The translations under genes and the position numbers were made by a program. The notes under the pieces were generated by a model. It saw only the letters and a program-made list of their open reading frames with translations, made no database searches and had not been told where the DNA came from. 64,000 nt of DNA from Taxillus chinensis (taxonomy: Eukaryota; Streptophyta; Magnoliopsida; Santalales; Loranthaceae): positions 6,247,079-6,311,078 of the forward strand of contig CM042091.1 in assembly GCA_023512835.1 (NCBI GenBank), written 5' to 3'. How positions within the stretch are numbered: the stretch's first letter is position 1; every line of letters begins with the position of its first letter. Of the stretch, positions 51,240-62,959 are shown one piece after another.

Positions 51240-52643
51240 ATGCCGGCGGTCGACCAAACTAGCCGTTCCGACGTGGTGATGGTGATGGTGCCGCTCCCGG
51301 CACAAGGCCACCTCAACCAGCTCCTCCACCTCGCCTGCCTCGTTTCCTCCCACGCCATCCCCGTCCACTACGTAGCTTTCGCCACCCACATCCGTCAGGC
51401 CACAAGCCGCCTCCACGGTCGGGATCCACGCGTCACCTCCAACATCCACCTTCACAGCCTACCCTCCCCATCGTTCTCGTCCCCGCCACCTGACCCCGCT
51501 TCCAAACACAAGTTCCCCTCCCACCTCCAGCCCTCCATGGAAGCCTCCATCACCCACCTCCGCGCCCCCATCGCTTCCCTTCTCAGCACCCTCTCCGCCT
51601 CCTCCCGCCGCGTCGCCGTCGTCTACGATTCCCTCACAGCCGCTGCTATCCAGGACGCCGCCGCCGTCCCCAACGCCGAGACCTACACCTTCCACAGCAC
51701 CTGTGTCTTCACCAGCTTGTCATTCCGGCCTGGGAGTAAGGCCTGGCCGGAATTGGAAGCCTACGCCGATCACTTCCCGGCGATGGAGGATTGTTTCACT
51801 CCGGAGTTTATCCGGCTCATGAAGGACCAGCATGAGTTTCTCAATCTAAGCTCCGGGAAGCTCTACAACACATGCCCCGCCATGGAAGCGCCGTTCATCG
51901 ACCGGCTTGAGAAGGAGGAGAATGGCAAACCATTGTGGGCGGTCGGTCCGTTCAACCCGGTCAACCCGATCACCGGTGACCGCAGCCGGCACAGTTGTCT
52001 GGAGTGGCTCGACAAGCACCCGGAAGGCTCGGTGATCTACGTGTCGTTCGGAACGACTACGGCGATGACCGCTGAGCAGATCGGACAACTGGCAACGGGA
52101 TTAGAGAGAAGCGGTCAAAGATTCTTGTGGGTCCTAAGGGTGGCGGACAGGGGCGATGTTTTCACAGCTAGTGGAACGGACAAGGAGGATGTTTCGTTAA
52201 CCCTTCCCGCGGGTTACGAGGAGAGGGTGGAAGGAGTGGGGTTGGTGGTGAGGGGGGAGTGGGCGCCCCAACTGGAGATTTTGGGGCACTCCGCTGTTGG
52301 GGGGTTCATGAGCCACTGCGGGTGGAACTCGTGCGTGGAGAGCTTGGGGATGGGGGTGCCCCTCGCGGCGTGGCCCATGCACTCCGACCAGCCCACCAAC
52401 GCTGTGCTGGTGGTGGAGCACCTGAAGGTGGGGGTGTCAGTGAGGGATTGGGGCCGACGTGAGGAGACCGTGACGGCGGATGCGGTGGAGAGGGCGGTGA
52501 GGCGGCTGATGGCATCGGATGAAGGTGCGGAGATGAGGACGAGAGCTGCGGAGCTGGGTGGGCACATCCAAAAGTCCGCGGCAAAAGGTGGCGATTCTGC
52601 TGTAGCGTTGGGTGAGTTCATCGCCCATATCACCAGAGCCTGA
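51240..52643 (+). CDS. UDP-glycosyltransferase, zeatin O-glucosyltransferase-like (UGT93 type), copy 1
   Basis: Intronless, 467 aa, the typical length for family 1 UGTs. N-terminal acceptor domain: VPLPAQGHLNQLLHLACLV with the catalytic His at residue 24. The 44-residue PSPG donor-binding box is at 341-384 (WAPQLEILGH...HCGWNS...HSDQ), ending in Gln, which usually goes with UDP-glucose. The wording of the N-terminus (PVHYVAFATHIRQA, HLHSLPSPSFSSPPPDP) and PNAETYTFHS resembles cytokinin O-glucosyl/xylosyltransferases, so O-glucosylation of zeatin or a similar hydroxylated metabolite is inferred; other acceptors are possible. A TA-rich leader and a CACAATATG start context are shared with copy 2. 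It is far more GC-rich than the flanks, hence long antisense frames that are not genes. Confidence 0.9.
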   Translation: MPAVDQTSRSDVVMVMVPLPAQGHLNQLLHLACLVSSHAIPVHYVAFATHIRQATSRLHGRDPRVTSNIHLHSLPSPSFSSPPPDPASKHKFPSHLQPSMEASITHLRAPIASLLSTLSASSRRVAVVYDSLTAAAIQDAAAVPNAETYTFHSTCVFTSLSFRPGSKAWPELEAYADHFPAMEDCFTPEFIRLMKDQHEFLNLSSGKLYNTCPAMEAPFIDRLEKEENGKPLWAVGPFNPVNPITGDRSRHSCLEWLDKHPEGSVIYVSFGTTTAMTAEQIGQLATGLERSGQRFLWVLRVADRGDVFTASGTDKEDVSLTLPAGYEERVEGVGLVVRGEWAPQLEILGHSAVGGFMSHCGWNSCVESLGMGVPLAAWPMHSDQPTNAVLVVEHLKVGVSVRDWGRREETVTADAVERAVRRLMASDEGAEMRTRAAELGGHIQKSAAKGGDSAVALGEFIAHITRA

Positions 52644-53884
52644 AACTTGAACAGTTGAACCTTAGACGGACGTGCAATGTGATTTCACTTCTTTATTGTT
52701 TTTTTGTTGTTGTTTTCTGTTTGTGGTTTTTTTTCCTTTTTTTAACATCACCGTCATCCTTTTAAAATATACGTATAGGTCATTAATAAAATTTTGGAAT
52801 TTAGTGTTCGAAAGAGACCAAATATATATGGACACAACAGTCCTAATATATCTCATGTATTACATCTTTTATTGTTAAAGTTAAAATGTTATTATAAAAT
52901 TTAAAATTAAAAAATTTAAATATGTAGATTAAAAAATATTGACAAAATTCACATGTTTACAAAATCTAATGATTTTAAAAACCTTCACTTGGAATAATCT
53001 TGAAGTGATAATAGCCATTTAAATTTTAGTACCGATATGACTTGATGATAGTTTTAATAGTCCTTTAATGATACATTACTAAATATTATCGGTCCTTTTG
53101 TATTTTGTTCAATGTTGCAAGTGTTACAACCTTTCATTAAATATACAAAAGTTTAGCATAAATTTTATAATTTTAAATACGTAAATTTAAAAAGGATGAA
53201 AAAATTTATTCGCCTTCATTTTTAATAATTTTTAAAAAAGTATAAGATTTTCAGTTGGAAGTCTTGTAAAAATTCATGAATCATGAAATTTTGCCCTCTT
53301 TTAATTCACTATAGTTTTTTATACTTATCTCTGGTTTTAAAAATATGAAAAAATATATAAAAATATTAAGGCTCTATTTGGTGAACATACATTGGTTTTG
53401 AAAATATAATTATTTTTAGAAATTATACTCATAAAATAATTTTAAATTTATTTGACCTATTATTTTCAAAAATATTTTTATTTTAAAAAAATAATCCCTA
53501 AAACATCAATCATTCCCTAAAAGCATCAATCACTCCATATGGGAATGTTTTTCCCGTCATATATTTTAATAAGAAAAAAAAACCGTGATAGGTTTTACTT
53601 TGGATGACATGACATTTTCAAAATGTTAGCATAAGTTTTACATTGGGTAATGTTAGCATAGGTTTCACATTGGGCAAAGTTTTGCTTTAGGCGGCACTTT
53701 TTAAACGACAGGATAAGTTCTATTTTGGACGATGTTTTAAAAACGCCATAATAAGTAAAGAATATGTAAAACATTTTTGTCTAATTTTATGCACTGCAAA
53801 CTAGGCAATGTAGGTTTTCTTTTATTCTTCTAATTTCGCAAACACACTATGACAAAGAATTTGTAAAAAAAAAAAAACCATATC
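52644..53884. other. UGT copy 1 3' flank
   Basis: Up to about 53300 it aligns with the 3' flank of copy 2 (60153-60740). From about 53370 a different AT-rich block starts (GGCTCTATTTGGTGAACATA) and contains short repeats of ACATTGGG and AGGATAAG type. No gene. Confidence 0.6.
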
Positions 53885-54440
53885 ATGTAATAGCGCGAGG
53901 AAGGAGCGTAGATGAGGAGGGAGAGCACCAAAGGTGGGTGGTGACATGCAAAAGTCTACGGCAATTATATTTTAGTGTTGGATTTGGCCGTGGGAGTAAC
54001 ATAATTTGAATTTGCAGTGAGACATTTCATTTCTCTCCTTTTATTTTTATTTTTGTTTGTTGTTTTTTGTTTTTTTTTTGTTGATTCGACTTTCTTTCTT
54101 TTTGTTTATAGTTAAATTACTGGCATCTTTCAAAAATTTTGGAATTTAGTAATTTTCAATATTTTTTTAATTCAAAAATTTCCATCATTAACCTTTGGTA
54201 ATGCATAATTTTGGAATTTAGTGTGCTATTTAAGAAATGGAAAAGATACCAAATATTTATTTCACGGGGATACAACAGCCCTAATATTTAGATTACAATC
54301 TTCTGTATTACATTTTTTATTATTTAAGTTAAAATGTTATTATAAATTTCGTAATTAAAACTTTTACATATGCCGATTATAAAATATTGAGAAAATTTAC
54401 ATGTTTACAAAATTTATTAATTTTTAAAGCCTTGAATAAT
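53885..54440 (+). pseudogene. Orphan UGT 3' end with its 3' flank
   Basis: 53893-54000 aligns with the last 100 bp or so of the UGT coding sequence (GAGGAAGGAGCGTAGATGAG, GGTGGGTGGTGACATGCAAA, GTGTTGGAT), with a 1-bp insertion and lost codons. The following sequence matches the UGT 3' flank: GTTTGTTGTTTT, GGAATTTAGTGTGC, ACAACAGCCCTAATA and AAGTTAAAATGTTATTATAA. The frame is destroyed. It represents a third UGT copy of which only the tail survives here. Confidence 0.75.
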
Positions 54441-55074
54441 CTTGGTTCCATCAAACCAATGCTAAAATCAAAATACTATTTTTTTACGTACATTTAATGG
54501 ATTCGTGTCGAATGTTCATATATCGGATTTCGCATCCGACGTCAATCACGTCCTATCCGATGTCGATCCCTAGCTACCTGACGTCTACTTATCTCTCCCT
54601 TGTACGCGAGTTTGATGATACTACGTGAGATTACCAAATTTGACGAGAATTATAAAAATATCAAAATTTCTAATTTAATGTTTAATTAATAGTACCAACG
54701 TTGCTTTTGATATTTAATGATGCGGCTGCCAAGGGAGACAAAGTAGGACAACCTGCAACGCCGTGGCGGCCGGAAATCACGACATATATCGTTGCTGTCT
54801 GGGCTAACTGGACCGTGGCAACTGGTCCCTGGTGGTCGTGGCGGTTGCCTGATGCAGTTGGGGGTTCCTGCTTGTGCTTGCCGAGGTGGCCTTTCTTGAC
54901 GTGGCATGATGACTCACAGACAGCTGGTTGAGTCGCCTCACTTGCCGCCGTACCGTACGCAGCGGGAGCAGAGATCTCGGCCAACAACAATCCACACCCT
55001 CCCTTGGGCTCACGTTACTCCTGCTGAACTTCCAGTGGTGGGCCCATAAAAATTTTTAAATGGGTCAACGACGT
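54441..55074. other. End of unit 1, with a conserved GC-rich block
   Basis: 54715-55010 is GC-rich and is conserved in unit 2 at about 61325-61925, where it is split by an extra stretch of about 280 bp (61543-61825) bounded by GGGGTTC on both sides. No protein family is recognised in it; it may be an exon or promoter relic. Confidence 0.5.
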
Positions 55075-55754
55075 ACACTTAAGAGGTCACGTTGCACAAT
55101 TTATTTACTCAATATAGAGAAGAGTCAACCATTTTATATTTTAGTATAAACACACGCCTACAGTAAAAATTACTTATGAAAATTAATAAATATATAAATA
55201 AAAAACTTTTTATAACGTATTTTTAATATCATATTTATGTTTAACAGTTTATAACATTTCATAAATTTATAATTGTCAATCGAACAATCCATGAACTATA
55301 AAAATAACTTAATTAAATATACTTATTTACTATAAATTTTCTACTTGTATTTTTATTTTTTTTAGTTAGTTTAAAGAGTTAGTTTCATAAAAACAATTTA
55401 AAACTATAATTTTCAGTTCTATTCAATTTTTATTTATTAAAATATTATATTTTCTGTCAATATTTTTATTTTTTTTATTTTTTTCTCTTTTTATATTTAT
55501 TTTTTTATTTAAAAGAATAAATAAATATTTCAAAATAAATATTTTAATTTATAAATGATTAAAATAAAAGGACTAAAAATATGTTTAGGTTATTAAAATA
55601 AAAAAGAGGAGAGATTATAATGGAGGCTCTTGTGGTAAAATTTCTTTTAAAAATATAATTAGTACTTTTTTCACATTTTAATTGTATATAAAATGCGAAA
55701 ACACCATGTATATCAAGTGGGGTAACAAGCGGATAGTATTATATACACTATACA

Positions 55755-55799
55755 GGGACGACTTTAGGGGGACCCGCCAGGCCATACCCCCACCTCCTA

Positions 55800-55844
<45 letters not shown>

Positions 55845-56525
55845 TATAATTTCTTATTTTAATTATATATATATCATAAGATTATAATGAAAATTAATAG
55901 TAATATAATTTATTTGTTTTTTAATATTTGTGATGAAGATATTGTTATTTTGTTATTTGTAATAGTAATAAAATAAATTATATGATTTTAAAAAATTATT
56001 TGACTTTGTGAATTTTTATGTTTTTATGTCTTATGACTTAGATGGTACTAATTATTGTTAAAATTGATTCAGTTTAGATTGGTTTGAATTATTTTTCAAA
56101 TCGATTTAAAGTTTTTCGGTTATGACAAAATCAAACCAAATTAGACTGAACTAATTCGATCTGAATCAGTTTGTTTTAAACTAATGGTTTGAAAATGTAT
56201 TAGTTTCAATCAGTTCGATTTATCATCTTTTGTAGTTCTTGAAAGTTAAAATGATGTAAAATAAAAAAATATAAACACATCAATACTAATATATATCAAA
56301 TTTATAATTATAATTTAAAACTGCTATTTTAAAATCTCAAACCAAATCAAACAGATATATTATTTGGTTTCAAACTAAACTAAATCGATTTTATTTGATT
56401 TTAACTGTTTGATAAACGATTTCAACGAGTTAGATTAGACAGTTTATTAGTTTAGAGTTTCACTTATAATATTAAGTATAATTTTATATAATAATTTTTA
56501 CACATGAATTACACATATTTCCTGG
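55755..56525. mobile_element. Unit-2-specific AT-rich insertion with hAT-like end
   Basis: This stretch has no equivalent in unit 1. It begins CAGGGACGACTTTAGGGGGA, reminiscent of hAT-type CAGGG(G/A)CGG termini, then has a (TA)n run (55805-55839) and AT-rich sequence with GATTTGGTTT-type phrases. The right end and target-site duplication were not identified. Confidence 0.35.
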
Positions 56526-57307
56526 ATTATATTTTAATGAAGGTGCAAGGGTGATTACCTATATTATATATATATATATATATATGCATGCGTGTGTGTA
56601 TAATATATTATATATAAAATGCGAATGCGTTATGTCAAGTGGGGTGACATATTTTCTCTGTGTGAACAGTATAAATTGATAAGTGATAAGGACACGTGGC
56701 TAATGGTTAGTACTCAGTATTATATATTAATGAGGGTGTAGGGGTGATTACCTATATATATTATAGTATAATAAATTACTTAATTTGAAATCCGTGTGGC
56801 GTCCAACAAGTAAAACCAATAATATAAATATTTTGACCAAAAATAATTAAGTAATTTCAAGTAAATGTTTTACAATTAAATAATTTATAGATATCGAATT
56901 GTAATGTAAGAAAATATAATAGTCATATGACAAGGCATGTAAATTAATATTGAATACAAGAGATATTTTTGTGAAAAAACTAAATACAAATGCGTATGTA
57001 GTTGGCGTGACTGACAGAGGGGTCTTCCAATCAATGCACCCCCGATATCCTGACCCTATTAAATTTAGTTGACTGACGATATCACGTCAGTCATGGCATG
57101 CATATAGACGTTTTGTAGGCACCCCCATTCAAAATAAATGAAAATAAATTTTGCTGCCGATGGCGCAACACCGAAAGAATGCGAGCTCCACCACCCTTTT
57201 CAAAATCAGAGAATCTCAATTCAGATAATATTCAATTCAGAGAATCTCACGATTCTCACCATGCGAATCAGGATGATTTCATAGAGATTCATACATGGCT
57301 GTTTCTT

Positions 57308-57311
<4 letters not shown>

Positions 57312-57366
<55 letters not shown>
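57312..57366. repeat. (AT)n microsatellite, 55 bp
   Basis: Uninterrupted AT repeat; the equivalent position in unit 1 has a shorter (AT)n (50264-50298). Other (AT)n tracts: 49580-49597, 49882-49908, 55805-55839, 58622-58654 and 63757-63785. Confidence 0.95.
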
Positions 57367-57371
<5 letters not shown>

Positions 57372-58100
57372 AATAAAATTTAATCGGATAATTTCATGTG
57401 AATTGTAATTGGATGCTCGCAATTACATTCACGTATTATTGGGATCAAAAATATTTAAAATATCATCGGGATAGTCGGGATCGGTCCTAAAAATTATACT
57501 TCCAGATTTTAATCATAATAATAATAATATTTATAATATAGAAAATAAGGGTCTAGACACTAATTAGGTACCGAGGTATTAGAAGAAATGGTCATTAAAC
57601 TACTAATATTGCTTGTGTATGCTTTGTTTATTAGTTTTTTACGTTTTAACAAAATAAATTAATTTATTAAATGTGAATTATTCATGCCCATCTAAACTAC
57701 TTAGGTCAAGTAGAAATTTTAAATTCAATGATCAACACAAGTACCACACATAATATGGCCAATAATGTCATTTATATTGAAAGCAAGTATAATTACATAA
57801 TGTGTGTAATTAGTGGATTGCAATTCATGATTTTACCATTTATACCTATTGATGGCAATTTGACGAGTTTTCAAAGTAGGGGTAACTCGTCACTGTCCAA
57901 TATTGGTGCATACAGATATGACAAATTTGCCGATTATGCCACAATTCGGCTTGGTAGATTTAAGATATACACATGTAATCAAATGTTGGGTATATTTAAA
58001 ATAGGTTTGTTTGACCCGCTACAAATTTGAAATAAGTTTTTTTAGTTGCGACAGATTTAAAGTAGGAGTGACCGATCCAAACATGCTCACGTTAGCATCG

Positions 58101-58294
58101 ATACCAACATGAACTCTAAATTTTACATGTAGTAAATCGATACCAACATGAGTGACCGATCCAACCCGCTACTGCTTGCTTTGTTCATTCGGAAAAGATA
58201 CCAACATGAACTCTAAATTTTACATGTAGTAAATCGATACCAACATGAGTGACCGATCCAACCCGCTACTGCTTGCTTTGTTCATTCGGAAAAG
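58101..58294. repeat. 97-bp perfect tandem repeat, two copies
   Basis: Two adjacent identical 97-bp units (58101-58197 and 58198-58294), each starting ATACCAACATGAACTC and ending ATTCGGAAAAG. Each unit also carries a second ATACCAACATGA. Identity points to a very recent duplication or an assembly duplication, about 450 bp upstream of UGT copy 2. Confidence 0.95.
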
Positions 58295-58618
58295 ATATGA
58301 AAAATGAATATGAAAAGGTATCAACAAATTAATTTCGACTGTTCGAATGAGATAGATAGTATACAGTAAATATAGAAAATAATATTTAAAAACGTAAAAT
58401 ATTTTCCATTACAACTTATTTAGAAAATTCATGAAAAACACAAATTACAACAAAAATCATTTATTAATAGATGACGACAAAATAAAATTTTATCTTTTTT
58501 CTTTCTACATATTTTCTTCATCTATCTTCTTTCCACCGAAATTCTATATATACTTTGCCTAGCACAGCCTAAATCTAGGTGCGGCCCTGCTGCCGATAGC
58601 GGCTCCAAATTCGTAATC

Positions 58619-58656
<38 letters not shown>

Positions 58657-58739
58657 CAAAAGATAACACGAATGATATAAGGCTCATAGTTTAATTAGGA
58701 AGCCATTTAGAAAATATATATTTATAAAGACCAGACAAT

Positions 58740-60152
58740 ATGCCGGCGGTGGTCGACCAAAATAGCCGTTCGGACGTGGTGATGGTGATGGTGCCGCTCC
58801 TGGCACAAGGCCACCTCAACCAGCTCCTCCACCTCGCCTGCCTCGTTTCCTCCCACGCCATCCCCGTCCACTACGTCGCTTCCTCCACCCACATCCGTCA
58901 GGCCACAAGCCGCCTCCACGGTTGGGATCCACGCGTCACCTCCAACATCCACCTTCACAGCCTACCCTCCCCATCGTTCTCCTCCCCACCACCGGACCCC
59001 GCTGCCAAACACAAGTTCCCCTCCCACCTCCAGCCCTCCATGGAAGCCTCCATCACCCACCTCCGCGCCCCCATCGCTTCCCTTCTCAGCACCCTCTCCG
59101 CCTCCTCCCGCCGCGTCGCCGTCGTCTACGATTCCCTCATGGCCGCCGCTATCCAGGACGCCGCCGCCGTCCCCAACGCCGAGACCTACACCTTCCACAG
59201 CACCTGTGTCTTCACCAGCTTGGCATTCCAGTTGAAATATTCTGGGAGGCAGGCGTGGCCGGAATTGGAAGCCTACGCCGACCACTTCCCGGCGATGGAG
59301 GATTGCTTCCCGCCGGAGTTTATCCAGTTCATGAAGGACCAGCATGAGTTTCTCAATCTAAGCTCCGGGACGCTCTACAATACATGTCCCGCCATGGAAG
59401 CGCCCTTCATCGACCGGCTGGAGAAGGAGGAGAATGGCAAACCTTTCTGGGCGGTCGGTCCGTTCAACCCGGTCAACCTGATCTCCAGTGGCCGCCGGCA
59501 CAGTTGTCTGGAGTGGCTCGACAAGCACCCGGAAGGCTCGGTGATCTACGTGTCGTTCGGAACGACTACGGCGATGACGGCGGAGCAGATCGGACAGCTG
59601 GCAACGGGATTAGAGAGAAGCGGTCAAAGATTCTTGTGGGTCCTAAGGGTAGCGGACAGGGGCGATGTTTTCACAGCTAGTGGAACGGACAAGGAGGATG
59701 TTTCGTTAACCCTTCCCGCGGGTTACGAGGAGAGGGTGGAAGGAGTGGGGTTGGTGGTGAGGGGGGAGTGGGCGCCCCAACTGGAGATTTTGGGGCACTC
59801 CGCTGTTGGGGGGTTCATGAGCCACTGCGGGTGGAACTCGTGCGTGGAGAGCTTGGGGATGGGGGTACCCCTCGCGGCGTGGCCCATGCACTCCGACCAG
59901 CCCGGGAACGCTGTGCTGGTGGTGGAGCACCTGAAGGTGGGGGTGGCAGTGAGGGATTGGGGCCGACGTGAGGAGACCGTGAGGGCGGATGCGGTGGAGA
60001 GGGCTGTGAGGCGGCTGATGGCATCGGAGGAAGGTGCGGAGATGAGGAGGAGAGCTGCGGAGCTGGGTGGCGACATCCAAAAATCCACGGCAAAGGGCGG
60101 CGATTCTGCTGTAGCGTTGGATGAGTTCATCGCCCATATCACCAGAGCCTGA
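58740..60152 (+). CDS. UDP-glycosyltransferase, zeatin O-glucosyltransferase-like (UGT93 type), copy 2
   Basis: Intronless, 470 aa, tandem paralog of the gene 7.5 kb upstream. Catalytic His at residue 25 in PLLAQGHLNQ; the Pro found before AQGH in copy 1 is Leu here. The PSPG box is at 344-387 and also ends in Gln. Differences from copy 1 cluster in the middle (FQLKYSGRQAWPE against FRPGSKAWPE, and SSGRRHS against TGDRSRHS), the region facing the acceptor, while 59570-59930 is almost identical. Donor is probably UDP-glucose; acceptor is inferred only from family resemblance. A (TA)n tract at 58622-58654 lies just upstream. Frame intact, so likely functional. Confidence 0.9.
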   Translation: MPAVVDQNSRSDVVMVMVPLLAQGHLNQLLHLACLVSSHAIPVHYVASSTHIRQATSRLHGWDPRVTSNIHLHSLPSPSFSSPPPDPAAKHKFPSHLQPSMEASITHLRAPIASLLSTLSASSRRVAVVYDSLMAAAIQDAAAVPNAETYTFHSTCVFTSLAFQLKYSGRQAWPELEAYADHFPAMEDCFPPEFIQFMKDQHEFLNLSSGTLYNTCPAMEAPFIDRLEKEENGKPFWAVGPFNPVNLISSGRRHSCLEWLDKHPEGSVIYVSFGTTTAMTAEQIGQLATGLERSGQRFLWVLRVADRGDVFTASGTDKEDVSLTLPAGYEERVEGVGLVVRGEWAPQLEILGHSAVGGFMSHCGWNSCVESLGMGVPLAAWPMHSDQPGNAVLVVEHLKVGVAVRDWGRREETVRADAVERAVRRLMASEEGAEMRRRAAELGGDIQKSTAKGGDSAVALDEFIAHITRA

Positions 60153-61976
60153 AACTTGATCAGTTGAACTTAGACGGACGTGCAATGTGATTTCACTGCT
60201 TTGTTGTTTTTGTTTGTTGTTTTCTGTTTTGTGTTTTTTTTTTTCCTTTTTTTTAACATCACCGTCATCCTTTTAAAATGTATGTATAGGTCATTAATAA
60301 AATTTTAGAATTTAGTGTTCGAAAGAGACCAAATATGGACACAACAGTCCTAACTCCTAATATATCTCATGTATTACATCTTTTATTATTAAAGTTAAAA
60401 TGTTATTATAAAAATTAAAATAAAAAAAATTTAAATATGGAGATTGAAAACTATTGACAAATTTCACATGTTTACAAAATCTAAAGATTTTTAAAACCTT
60501 CACTTGAATAATCTTGAAGTGATAAATAGCCATTTAAATTTTAGTACCGATATAACTTCTTGATATTTGTAGTAGTCATTAAATGATACATTACTAAATA
60601 TAGTTGGTCCTTAAATATACAAAAGTTTAGCATAAAATTTATAATTTTTAATACTTAAATTTAAAAAGGATGAGAAAATTTTTATGTGTTCGGTTGAAAG
60701 TCTTGTAAAATTTCATGAATCATGAAATTTAATGAATTTGCAAAAATATTCATATTGGATTTTGCATCAAAAAAATAAAGTTAAGAGATCATAAAATTAT
60801 TTATATACTAGAAAACTTATATTTAATTTTCTCTATAAGTTTTGTACATTATTTTTTAATATATTAAAAAATAATATTTACTTTCTATAATTATTAAATT
60901 ATATATAAAAAAAATTCCCACATCTCTCATTCACATTTTTTACAATATTTAATTTTTTATATTAAATTATATAAAAATTATTATTAAATAAAAATAATAT
61001 AAAATATTATTTTAATAATATAGTGAATAGTTTAAAAAATCTACTGTTGTTAGTAAAAATAATATTTCTCGCTCGCACGCAAGTTTGCTGAGAATTATAA
61101 AAATAATATATGTTTAATTAATAATATCAATTTTGCGTTTTTTTTGTTATATATTTATTGATTTTTGGAAAAATTTATTTGCAGGTACATTATGTAGGTA
61201 ATCCGTGTAGGGACATTCTCCTTGCCGTTGAATTGGTATGAATAAAAAATTTAAAAAAATAAAAATATCAATCTAACGATACTGAAAATGTTCCTGCGCG
61301 AATTACTTCCACTATGTACATGCGTAGCGGCTGCCAAGGAGACAAGGTAAATCATACGGCCTGTTCTAAACTAGGACAACCTGCAACGCCGGGGCGGAAA
61401 TCAGGTCATTTCTGCTGTCTGGGCTAACTGGACCCCACATTTTCCTATCTTCGACCTGTGCATCCACCAATATGGCAACTGGTCCCTGGTCGTGGCAGCT
61501 CTCAATATTCAAGTTTGAGTTGCCTGATGTAGTTGGGGGTTCAATGCTAAAGCTTTAGCTCTCCTCTGTTATGACATTCAGGGTAGGTATTAGGAAGTCT
61601 CAAAGGATTTTAAAAAAAACCACCAAAAAAAGAGGAAAAAAAAAACATGACCCGTCCAATGCTCTGAGACAGAAAAATAAAATAAAATAAAATTTAAAGA
61701 AAAAAAACTAATTTCGATTACAAAAACAAAACATAACTGCTTCGTCCGGATCTACGCAGCGGGCCGGGGGTGTTTCAACGGCGGAGGGGTTGCTTGACGA
61801 ATTCTCGAAGGCACTCGGCCTTTTGGGGTTCCTGCTTGTGCTTGCCGAGGTGGCCTTTCTTGACGTGGCATGATGACTCACAGGCAGGTTGAGTAGAGCA
61901 AAGATCTCGGCCAACAACGATCCACGCGAAAAATGATATCAGCAACCGAAGTCCGCAGAGTCCTCCTCATGTAAAC
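60153..61976. other. UGT copy 2 3' flank and end of unit 2
   Basis: 60153-60740 aligns with the 3' flank of copy 1. 60780-61060 is AT-rich. 61325-61925 holds the conserved GC-rich block described for unit 1, split by about 280 bp. No gene seen. Confidence 0.55.
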
Positions 61977-62580
61977 ACATCTGAGATAAAGATAGAGCGG
62001 GGGAGGAAGGTAGTGACCTCGAACAGTATATTTTTGATATGAGGAGATAGAAGCGGGTCATAAAATTAGAATTTAAAACTGAAAGAATATATTTTTTTTA
62101 ATTTTAAGAGCGAAAAATCTCATTCAGGTGTTTAGGCGCCGTAATTTTTATCGATACTTACAAGTTAACAAATAATAAGTCAAAATTGAACTACTATGTG
62201 CAAAGTTATAATCGTTTGAGGTTTTTATCGGAAATTACTATTGATAAAACTCAAAAACTCGTACATCTAGCCGTGGGAGGAATGATTGATGCCTGCTCAA
62301 GTCTTGCTTGAGGCTCGAGCAGTACGAGTCTCAAGCTCGAGCAGGGTTCAGCGTTTACAACATATGCGATCAAGCTTTAGTCTTAAGTAGCTCAAGCTTG
62401 AGTCTCGAGTAGCTCGAGCCCTGCTCGAGTCGTATTCGAACAACGTTTATAGCATATGCACTCGAGTCCATGCTCGAGATTGAGGCTCGAACAATAATTC
62501 GAGAGCGAGCTGAAACGTGTTAAAAAATACTGATGTGACTTATTGCACGTCATTTGAGAACATATAAATGATATAACGCC
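61977..62580. repeat. Dispersed CTCGAG-rich repeat, copy B
   Basis: Same family as 35395-35880 (CACATCTGAGATAAAGATAG, GAGCGAAAAATCTCATTCAG, ATACTTACAAG, GATTGATGCCTGCTC, GATGTGACTTATT). The core is longer here, with many GCTCGAG and CTCGAGC phrases between 62300 and 62510 that form imperfect palindromes. No coding capacity. Confidence 0.75.
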
Positions 62581-62959
62581 AATTGAAAAATGGGCTAAAC
62601 TTCCGGTGGGCCTAGATAAATTTGTAAATGGGTGGTTTCCAAAATCAAGATTTGAAAAATATTTTTTAGTATTATTTGTGATTAGAAGAATTGAATTAAT
62701 TTTAATTTTTTCTTCAATATATTAAAATTATAGATTTTCAAATATACTTTGGCCTAAAATTATTTTGAATTCACACATTTAAAATTATTTTTAATATTAT
62801 TTTTTTAAAATATAATTATTTTAAAAATAATGAGTTCGATGAATTTAAAATTGGTTAACAACGATTAAAATTCATATAAACTCATACGTTTTAAAAATAA
62901 TAAGATAGGTTGATCGAATATAACCTAACATTCTATACAAAATCATGACAAACAAATTG
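62581..62959. other. AT-rich spacer
   Basis: No gene or clear repeat seen. Confidence 0.4.

Larger units (their letters stand above)
47590..55020. repeat. Tandem segmental duplication, unit 1
   Basis: Homologous, with indels, to 55075-61925 over nearly the whole length. Start pair: AAGAGTCAACCATTTTATAT at about 47744 and 55126. Middle: ATGCGAATGCGTTATGTATG phrases, then the UGT gene. End pair: GGTGGCCTTTCTTGACGTGG at about 54885 and 61849, and GATCTCGGCCAACAAC beyond. The unit carries one intact UGT gene, two UGT relics and a 780-bp block absent from unit 2. Confidence 0.85.
55075..61925. repeat. Tandem segmental duplication, unit 2
   Basis: Second unit of the 7-kb duplication. Compared with unit 1 it lacks the 780-bp block and both UGT relics, but has extra sequence at about 55337-55640 and 55755-56525, and a 97-bp direct repeat. 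The junction with unit 1 falls at about 55020-55075. Confidence 0.85.

Noticed and set aside
51459..52633. Long minus-strand frames within UGT copy 1 (and the same in copy 2)
   Set aside because: Shadows caused by high GC at third codon positions; present in both copies only because the genes are duplicates.
53370..53880. A MITE starting GGCTCTATTTGGTGAAC
   Set aside because: The start resembles a Harbinger-type terminus, but no matching inverted end was found.
58922..59680. Alternative plus-strand frames within UGT copy 2
   Set aside because: They overlap the intact UGT frame and show only Pro/Arg-rich translation.
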